Below are positions 58,097 through 64,000 of a stretch of 64,000 nucleotides of DNA, piece after piece. Origin of the DNA: Nitratireductor sp. GISD-1A_MAKvit (GTDB taxonomy: Bacteria; Pseudomonadota; Alphaproteobacteria; Rhizobiales; Rhizobiaceae); assembly GCF_040819555.1 (NCBI RefSeq), contig NZ_CP161920.1, forward strand, positions 2,789,001 to 2,853,000, in the 5' to 3' direction. The translations under genes were made by a program, and so were the position numbers. Within the stretch, counting starts at the first letter, position 1. Every line of letters begins with the position of its first letter. Below the pieces are notes generated by a model that ran no database searches, was not told where the DNA came from, and saw only the letters and a list, made by a program, of their open reading frames with translations.

Positions 58097-59711
58097 TCAT
58101 GCTGTGCTTGCAGGCCTGTCCCGGTTCTTGACCAGCTTGTAGACAATGGAATCCATCAGGGCCTGAAACGACGCATCGATGATGTTGTCTGAAACACCGA
58201 CCGTCCACCAGCGCGCGCCCGTTCCGTCAAACGATTCGATCAGCACTCGCGTGATCGCCTCGGTGCCGCCGTTGAGGATCCGCACCTTGTAATCGGCCAG
58301 CGCCAGGTCCGAGATTTCCGCCTGATATTTGCCGAGGTCCTTGCGCAGGGCGATGTCGAGCGCGTTGACCGGTCCGTGGCCTTCCGCAACCGACATGAGC
58401 GTTTCGCCATCAACGGTCACACGGACAACGGCCTCCGAGACGGTCTTCAACTCGCCGTTTGCATCGAACCGGCGCTCCACCATGCAGCGGAAACCATCGA
58501 CCTTGAAAAAATCCGGTACGCGCCCGAGCGTACGCCGCGCCAGAAGCTCGAAGCTCGCATCCGCGCCCTCATAGGCATAGCCCTCTGCTTCGCGTTCCTT
58601 GACGAGTGCAATGAGAGTGTCGAGCCGCGGGTCGGTCTTGTCGACGGCGATACCGCGACGCTTCAGCTCGGCAATGAAATTCGATTTCCCGCCCTGATCC
58701 GAAACCATGACGCGGCGCGTGTTGCCCACAATTTCCGGCGGCACATGCTCATAGGTTTCAGGCTCCTTGAGCACGGCGGAGGCGTGGATGCCTGCCTTGG
58801 TGGCGAAGGGCCGATGCGCCGACATAGGGTGCCTGCTGCTCCGGTGCGCGGTTCAGAAGCTCGTCGAACCCGTGGGCAAGGCGCGATAGATCAGCCAGTC
58901 TGTCTGCCGGTATGCCGGTTGTGAAACGGTCGGCATAGGCAGGCTTGAGCATCAGTGTCGGCAGGATGGTAACGAGATTGGCATTGCCGCAGCGCTCGCC
59001 AATTCCGTTTAGCGTGCCCTGAACCTGACGCACGCCTGCCTCAACGGCGGCAAGGGAATTAGCCACCGCCTGCCCCGTATCGTCATGGGCATGAATGCCC
59101 AGTTGCGTGCCGGGAATGCCCGCCGCAATCACGGCGCGCACGATTTCCCTGATTTCGGCCGGTTGCGTGCCACCATTGGTGTCGCACAGCACCACCCAGC
59201 GACAACCCGCTTCATGCGCCGCCTTCGCGCAGGCCAGCGCATAATCGGGATTGGCCTTGTAGCCATCGAAGAAATGCTCGCAATCGACCATCGTCTCCTT
59301 GCCAGCGGCTACCGACGCCGCAACGGAGGCCGTGATCGATTCGAGATTTTCCTCGTTGGTGCAGCCCAGCGCGACACGCACATGGTAATCCCAGCTCTTG
59401 GCGACGAAGCAGACCGCATCGCTGGCCGTCTGAAGCAGGGCCGCGAGGCCCGGATCATTGGAGGCAGAGACACCGGCGCGCTTGGTCATGCCAAAAGCGA
59501 CGAAGGCGGCGTTCTGCGTGCGTTTCTTCGAAAAGAAGGCGGTGTCGGTGGGGTTCGCCCCTGGATAACCGCCCTCAACATAATCGAAGCCGAAATCGTC
59601 GAGCAGTTTTGCCACGGCGATCTTGTCCTCGACGGAAAAATCCACGCCCGGTGTCTGCTGACCATCGCGCAGCGTGGTGTCGAAGAGATAGATGCGTTCT
59701 TTTTCTGCCAT
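58097..59711 (-). CDS. cimA: Citramalate synthase, frameshifted
   Basis: It condenses pyruvate and acetyl-CoA to citramalate, feeding isoleucine synthesis without threonine. The N-terminal barrel begins YLFDTTLRDGQQTPGVDFSV and has the metal histidines in LGIHAHDDTGQAVA. The C-terminal part is a LeuA-type dimerisation/allosteric domain. The frame breaks at 58808-58810: coding-strand GCATCGGCCCTTCG should be GCA TCG GCC TTC GCC, giving VGASAFATKAGIHASAV. Corrected length is 537 residues. Distinguishing it from isopropylmalate synthase relies on length and the TLRDGQQ motif. Confidence 0.9.
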
Positions 59712-59812
59712 GGTTACTTGCCTGCATGCTGGTCTGTTGCCCGGATCAACCGGTCGAGAATGCCGAGCTGGGAGATGCGCGCCCTGACCCTAGCGACTAC
59801 CGATATGGCCGA

Positions 59813-61288
59813 TCACCGTTTCATCTCCCATTTCGTGCGGCGTTCGCCGCTTTCGGGATCCCTGTAATCCATGAGCTGGACGCCCTGTGCGGCAAGCTCG
59901 TCGCGGATGCGGTCGGCTTCGGCGAAGTTTTTTCCGTGCAACTGCTTTAGGCGCTCGTCCACCGCCGCTTCCACGGCACTGATATCGACGGATGCCTCCG
60001 ACGCTTTGGCAGCGAACCATTCGGTCTCCGTCCCTGCCAGCAATCCAAGAAGACCCGCGCTGGTCTTGAGTGCCTGTCTTGCCGCACTGCTGCCCTTCGT
60101 CGCTTCGCTGCGCAATTCATGCAGACTGGCAATCGCAGCGGTCGTTGCGAGATCGTCGCCGAGTGCGGAAACGGTGTCAGCGCAACCGATGCCGCCGTCC
60201 TCGACATCCCCGACAGCCCGATACCAGCCGTCGAGCACCGCTTCCGCTTCTTCGAGCTTGCGCACGGAGAAATCGATCGGCTCGCGATAATGTGTCATCA
60301 GCATAGCGAGACGCAGCACCTCGCCCGGCCATTTGCGCCCGCCGAACTTCTCCGTCTCCAGGAGATCGTGAATGGTGACGAAATTGCCCTCGGATTTGGA
60401 CATTTTCCTCCCTTCCACCTGAAGGAAGCCATTGTGCATCCAGTAGTGCGCCATGACATCGCGGCCATGGGCGCAGCATGATTGTGCGATCTCATTTTCA
60501 TGGTGCGGGAAGATGAGGTCGAGGCCGCCGCCATGGATGTCGAACTCCTCCCCGAGATAGGCCGCCGACATGGCCGAGCACTCGATGTGCCAGCCAGGCC
60601 GACCGTGGATCGTGACCACCTTGCCACCGATGGTGAACCTGGCGTCCCAGCCCGGCTCGTCGGCTGATGATTGCTTCCAGAGAACAAAATCGGCCGGGTT
60701 CTTCTTGTGTGCTTCCACGGCGATACGGGCGCCGGCCTGCTGGTCTTCCAGCTTGCGCTTCGAAAGCCCGCCATAGGCAGGCATGGAGGCAGTATCAAAC
60801 AGGATTTCGCCTTTTGCCTCATAGGCATGGCCGCGATCGATGAGAGATTGAATCAGGCTCGCCATGTCGGTCAGCCCGTCGGCGCGCGGCAGGACAAACT
60901 CGGTTGCGCGCGGCTCGATGGTCGGCTTCAGGCAGCCAAGTGCGGCAACGTCCGCGTGATACTGGTTGGCCGTTTTCTGTGTGACCTCGCGGATCGCCTC
61001 ATTGAGCGGCAGAGCGGGATAGTCGCGGCGGGCACGCGCATTGATCTTGTCGTCAACATCGGTAATGTTGCGCACATATTTGACGTGATCCTCGCCATAG
61101 TGATGGCGCAGAAGGCGGAACAGGACGTCGAAAACGATGGCCGGACGCGCATTGCCGATATGGGCGTAATCATACACCGTCGGCCCGCACACATACATGC
61201 GGACGTTCTTCTCATCGATGGGAACGAAGTCCTCTTTGGCACGCGTCAGCGTGTTGTAGAGCCTGAGGCCCCTGAAACCGTTCGTCAT
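59813..61288 (-). CDS. cysS: Cysteinyl-tRNA synthetase
   Basis: A class I synthetase, 491 residues. It has the zinc/HIGH block [19 protein letters not shown] (~30-50), [15 protein letters not shown] with further zinc ligands, and the [12 protein letters not shown] loop (~290). The C-terminal anticodon domain ends [13 protein letters not shown]. Length is slightly over the typical 460. Next to cimA in the same direction, a pair seen in other rhizobia. Confidence 0.95.
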   Translation of the reverse strand: MTNGFRGLRLYNTLTRAKEDFVPIDEKNVRMYVCGPTVYDYAHIGNARPAIVFDVLFRLLRHHYGEDHVKYVRNITDVDDKINARARRDYPALPLNEAIREVTQKTANQYHADVAALGCLKPTIEPRATEFVLPRADGLTDMASLIQSLIDRGHAYEAKGEILFDTASMPAYGGLSKRKLEDQQAGARIAVEAHKKNPADFVLWKQSSADEPGWDARFTIGGKVVTIHGRPGWHIECSAMSAAYLGEEFDIHGGGLDLIFPHHENEIAQSCCAHGRDVMAHYWMHNGFLQVEGRKMSKSEGNFVTIHDLLETEKFGGRKWPGEVLRLAMLMTHYREPIDFSVRKLEEAEAVLDGWYRAVGDVEDGGIGCADTVSALGDDLATTAAIASLHELRSEATKGSSAARQALKTSAGLLGLLAGTETEWFAAKASEASVDISAVEAAVDERLKQLHGKNFAEADRIRDELAAQGVQLMDYRDPESGERRTKWEMKR

Positions 61289-61722
61289 CCTCGCCTTCCG
61301 TTTTCATCCCGTCATCACGCCGCCAAAACACCACATGCGGGCATGGCTTGCGCCGGCCGTCTGGCCTGGGCGTTTTTCTCGTCGGGGAAGAAAGGCGAAA
61401 ACGTCCGGACCAGCGGTGTGGCGCTAGCCGATAATGCAAATACCGAAAATGGTGCACAGCGTTTTCATAGGCGTTCTTATCGCTGTCGCGGGCAGTTTGG
61501 TCAAGACTAAAAGCTGAACGCCAAAAGGCTGGGGATTGCTGCAAAAGCCGGCTCTGCGGCCCTAAAGAGGTATTGCAAGCAAATTGGCAATGTGAAGGAA
61601 ATGTTAAGGCTGATGAGGCAATTTTAAGAATGCGCCTTCCGTTGGGGCGGACCGTCAAGATTTTGACGGATTTGAACCCCATCTGCGCGGAAGGGACGAC
61701 AACGCGGAACCAAGGATCAGTC
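61289..61722. promoter_or_regulatory. Intergenic region upstream of cysS and a small ORF
   Basis: These 434 bases hold the cysS promoter and leader (minus) and the leader of the small ORF (plus). The only striking element is a perfect inverted repeat, CCGTCAA-GATT-TTGACGG (61652-61669), about 54 bases before the small ORF, which is a candidate operator. No T-box-like leader is apparent. Confidence 0.4.
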
Positions 61723-61893
61723 ATGCCCCGCGAATTGAACAAGCCAGCAGAGTACAACGCCGATCAGGACAAGCCCCTGCTTAGCCAGTATCATGCGGTT
61801 GGACCGGCAGCCATCAACGCCGCTCTGCAGTGCAAGACCGAGAAGCCGGCACCGGCGCCACGGCACACGTCCTACGACACCCAGACCGACTGA
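61723..61893 (+). CDS. Small hypothetical protein
   Basis: A 56-residue hydrophilic product (MPRELNKPAEYNADQDKPLL, ending TSYDTQTD) with one cysteine and no membrane segment. The ATG has AAGGATCAG a few bases before it, and a hairpin (CTCCGG/CCGGAG) follows at 61901. I do not recognise a family. Coding status rests mainly on the ribosome site and the hairpin, so it is moderately supported. Confidence 0.5.
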   Translation: MPRELNKPAEYNADQDKPLLSQYHAVGPAAINAALQCKTEKPAPAPRHTSYDTQTD

Positions 61894-61900
61894 GGTTTTG

Positions 61901-61917
61901 CTCCGGCTGGTCCGGAG
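61901..61917 (+). terminator. Hairpin after the small ORF
   Basis: CTCCGG-CTGGT-CCGGAG starts seven bases after the stop but lacks a T-run, so termination is only likely. Confidence 0.4.
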
Positions 61918-62101
61918 TGGGGTGGTAATGGGTCAGGTCGTGCATCTGTCTGCATCGTGTCAGCGATGAGGTCGAAGGCATTTGCCCCCTGCCGCACTTC
62001 AATGCGGCACCGGCATGACATGATGCGTTTTTTTCGCTTGGACCGACAGCAGCAGACATGTGATGTCTTCGGGCATTGCAAGCTTCCGATGAGTCCACGA
62101 T

Positions 62102-63385
62102 ATGAGGAACGATCCCCTTTCCCATGGCCTTTGGGAAAAAACGGCACCACCCCCTCCCGAAACAACGGTTCTTGAAGGTGACGTTACAGCCGAAATAGCC
62201 ATCGTTGGCGGCGGCTATACCGGCCTGTCCGCCGCGCTTTTCCTCGCAGAGGCAGGAAAGCAGGTGGTTGTGCTGGAAGCCGAAGAGATCGGCTTCGGCG
62301 GGTCCGGGCGCAATGTCGGCCTTGTAAATGCGGGCATGTGGGTGATGCCCGACGACCTTCCCGGCATTCTCGGCGATAGCTATGGTGAAAGACTGCTGAG
62401 CGTTCTGGGCGAAGCGCCGCGCATGGTCTTTGATCTCGCCAGGCGGCACGAAATGGACTGCGAGGCGATGCCCGTGGGAACCCTCCATTGTGCGGTCGGT
62501 GAAAGCGGGCTGCGTCAGCTTGACCAGAGGGCGAAGCAATGGAAGGCACGCGGTGCCCCGGTGCGCCTTCTCAACCGGCAGGAAACCATCGCGAAAGTTG
62601 GAAGCGCGGCATTTTCAGGTGCGCTGCTGGATGAGCGCGCAGGAACCATTCAGCCGCTCGCCTATGCGCGTGGCCTCGCCCACGCCGCAGCGCGGGCCGG
62701 TGCCGATCTTCGCACTGGCTCCCGCGTGCTCAAGGCAGAACGGAGCGGCAACAAGTGGCGACTGGAGACACCAAAAGGGTCCCTGACGGCTCAGAACGTG
62801 ATTGTTGCGACCAACGCCTATACTTCGACGCCCTGGCCGGAGATTCGCCAGGAAATCGTGCATCTGCCCTATTTCAATTTTGCGACCCCGCCCCTGCCTC
62901 AATCGCTGAGGGACACGATATTGCCTGAACGCCAGGGAGCCTGGGACACGAAACAGGTGCTCACCTCCTTCCGCTGGGATCGCGAAGGACGTCTCGTGTT
63001 CGGCAGCGTGGGAGCGCTTGAAGGCACCGGACGCGCGGTGCATCGCGTCTGGGCCGAACGGGCCATCGCCCGCCTGTTTCCTGAACTGAAAGGCACGCGT
63101 TTCGAGGCCTCCTGGTTTGGACATATCGGCATGACCGCCGATCATTTGCCCAAACTGCATCGTCTGGATATCGGGGTCTGGGGCTTTTCGGGCTATAATG
63201 GTCGGGGCATCGGGCCTGGCACGGTGTTTGGCAAGGCGCTTGCCGATCTCCTGCTTGGCAATCTCGGCGAGAAGGACATGCCCCTGCCCGTGAGCGATGC
63301 ATCGACCCAGCCCTACCGCAGCCTGCGGGAAGGCGTTTATCGCCTGGGTTCGCAGGCGGTCCACCTCATGCGGACGATCGCCTAG
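62102..63385 (+). CDS. FAD-dependent amine/amino-acid oxidase (DadA/PuuB-like)
   Basis: A 427-residue flavoenzyme of the DAO superfamily. The dinucleotide-binding motif AEIAIVGGGYTGLSAALFLA (~30-50), the second FAD segment GFGGSGRNVGLVNAG, and the late FSGYNGRGIGPGTVFG motif match glutamylputrescine oxidase and related enzymes. The substrate is an amine or amino acid, exact identity unknown. Its stop overlaps the stop of the convergent SRAP gene by four bases. Confidence 0.85.
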   Translation: MRNDPLSHGLWEKTAPPPPETTVLEGDVTAEIAIVGGGYTGLSAALFLAEAGKQVVVLEAEEIGFGGSGRNVGLVNAGMWVMPDDLPGILGDSYGERLLSVLGEAPRMVFDLARRHEMDCEAMPVGTLHCAVGESGLRQLDQRAKQWKARGAPVRLLNRQETIAKVGSAAFSGALLDERAGTIQPLAYARGLAHAAARAGADLRTGSRVLKAERSGNKWRLETPKGSLTAQNVIVATNAYTSTPWPEIRQEIVHLPYFNFATPPLPQSLRDTILPERQGAWDTKQVLTSFRWDREGRLVFGSVGALEGTGRAVHRVWAERAIARLFPELKGTRFEASWFGHIGMTADHLPKLHRLDIGVWGFSGYNGRGIGPGTVFGKALADLLLGNLGEKDMPLPVSDASTQPYRSLREGVYRLGSQAVHLMRTIA

Positions 63386-64000
63386 AAAAGATCGAGCTGG
63401 CTGTCGTCGCCGGCCGGCTTCTTCCGTGAGCCCGTGACGCGACTGCTTTCTACGGGCTCCTGCAAGCCGGGGCCGGCATTGGCCACCCTGTTGACTGCGT
63501 CCGAAACGGGCACTGCCTCGAAAAAACCGGGTTCGGCAGGCTTGAGAAGATCTGCCACGTGCCGGGGTTCCTGGTTGAGGCAATCCAGCCAGCGCTCGAA
63601 ATCCTGCGGTTGGATGACCACGGGCATGCGGTGATGAATGCCTCGCAGATCTTCATTTGCCGCGGTTGTCAGGATGGCACCGGTATCGATCTCCGAGCCG
63701 CCGGGCTCCGCCCAGCTTTCGGCGAGCCCCGCAAATGCGATCAGGCCGCCCTTGCGCGGTTTGATCCAGTAAGGCTCGGGCGAGCCACCACCCGCTCGCC
63801 GCCATTCGTAAAAACCGCTCGCGGGTACAAGCGTGCGGCGATGGCGCATCGCCGTACGAAACGACGGTTTTTCGGCCGCCGTCTCGGAGCGGGCGTTGAA
63901 GAGCAGCGAAAGACCTTTCGGGTCTTTTGTCCAAGAGGGTATCAACCCCCAGCGGACCAGCATGCTTCTGCGTGGCGGCAGGTTGGATCCTGGTCGTTGC
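63382..64000 (-). CDS. SRAP (YedK/HMCES) family protein, partial
   Basis: SRAP proteins crosslink to abasic sites in single-stranded DNA and protect them. The frame runs to the window edge on the minus strand, so the N-terminus with the catalytic Cys2 is not seen. Visible motifs are MLVRWGLIPSWTKD, NARSETAAEKPSFR, LVPASGFYEWRR (with the active-site glutamate) and HHRMPVVI (with the active-site histidine). The C-terminal tail is unlike the core and less conserved. Confidence 0.93.
   Translation of the reverse strand, partial: QRPGSNLPPRRSMLVRWGLIPSWTKDPKGLSLLFNARSETAAEKPSFRTAMRHRRTLVPASGFYEWRRAGGGSPEPYWIKPRKGGLIAFAGLAESWAEPGGSEIDTGAILTTAANEDLRGIHHRMPVVIQPQDFERWLDCLNQEPRHVADLLKPAEPGFFEAVPVSDAVNRVANAGPGLQEPVESSRVTGSRKKPAGDDSQLDLF

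Noticed and set aside
1036..58810. Reading the broken genes as real pseudogenes
   Set aside because: Both halves of each protein stay conserved, several genes are needed for normal growth, and all breaks share the same GGCC context. Random decay would not do this.
1036..58810. Programmed ribosomal frameshifting
   Set aside because: No slippery heptamers or downstream stimulators are consistently present, the genes are unrelated, and the required shift is always removal of an inserted base.

Overview
This 64 kb, GC-rich window reads as chromosomal core sequence from a Hyphomicrobiales (Rhizobiales) alphaproteobacterium, most like the Phyllobacteriaceae (Mesorhizobium/Nitratireductor/Chelativorans relatives). 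The reasons are conserved gene order (lptF-lptG-lptD-surA-pdxA-rsmA; gmk-yicC-mltG-fabF-acpP-fabG-fabD; rpsF-rpsR-rplI; dnaB-alr-radA-cvpA-purF), an Omp25/31-type porin-like protein, and rhizobial-type palindromic repeats. The genus is an inference. I found no tRNA, rRNA, CRISPR array, insertion sequence or prophage.

Layout: 1-1241 purM (cut by the window edge) and purN. 1242-2269 a repeat-packed non-coding kilobase. 2270-8460 a molybdopterin oxidoreductase, rlmJ, two secreted proteins (one RNase T2), an Omp25-like protein and a Ca/Na-type antiporter. 8627-12883 a short-chain reductase, uvrC, pgsA, moaD and moaE in one direction. 13001-17488 a membrane PAS-GGDEF-EAL protein, ndk, a GST, and a glycine-rich exported protein behind an AT-rich island. 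17635-22207 an ABC-F ATPase, a HAD phosphatase, holC and pepA. 22535-30253 the lipopolysaccharide export/outer-membrane cluster lptF-lptG-lptD-surA-pdxA-rsmA. 30292-36868 gmk, yicC, mltG and fatty-acid synthesis genes on the minus strand. 37047-39148 a small membrane protein and an ABC-2 exporter pair. 39393-40899 rpsF-rpsR-rplI. 41317-49793 cfa, dnaB, alr, radA, cvpA, purF and an SDR. 50002-54545 phospholipid genes (PlsC-like, pssA, psd), then an Atm1-type exporter with an ArsR regulator. 54627-64000 a LysM protein, LOG hydrolase, RarD-like permease, cimA, cysS, a small ORF, an FAD amine oxidase and a SRAP-domain protein (cut by the window edge).

The main surprise is that eleven genes carry a net +1 or +2 frameshift, and a twelfth (radA) appears to have lost its stop codon. 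Every break lies in a GGCC tetranucleotide that has gained an extra G or C (GGGCC or GGCCC). They hit housekeeping genes such as purN, purF, rplI and rsmA, and the protein on both sides is well conserved. I therefore read them as a systematic GGCC-linked base-calling error, perhaps caused by modified GGCC sites in native DNA, and not as pseudogenes. They are annotated as CDS with a frameshift. Second, the purN-downstream gap holds six copies of a palindromic repeat whose stems differ by paired changes, so its structure seems to be conserved.
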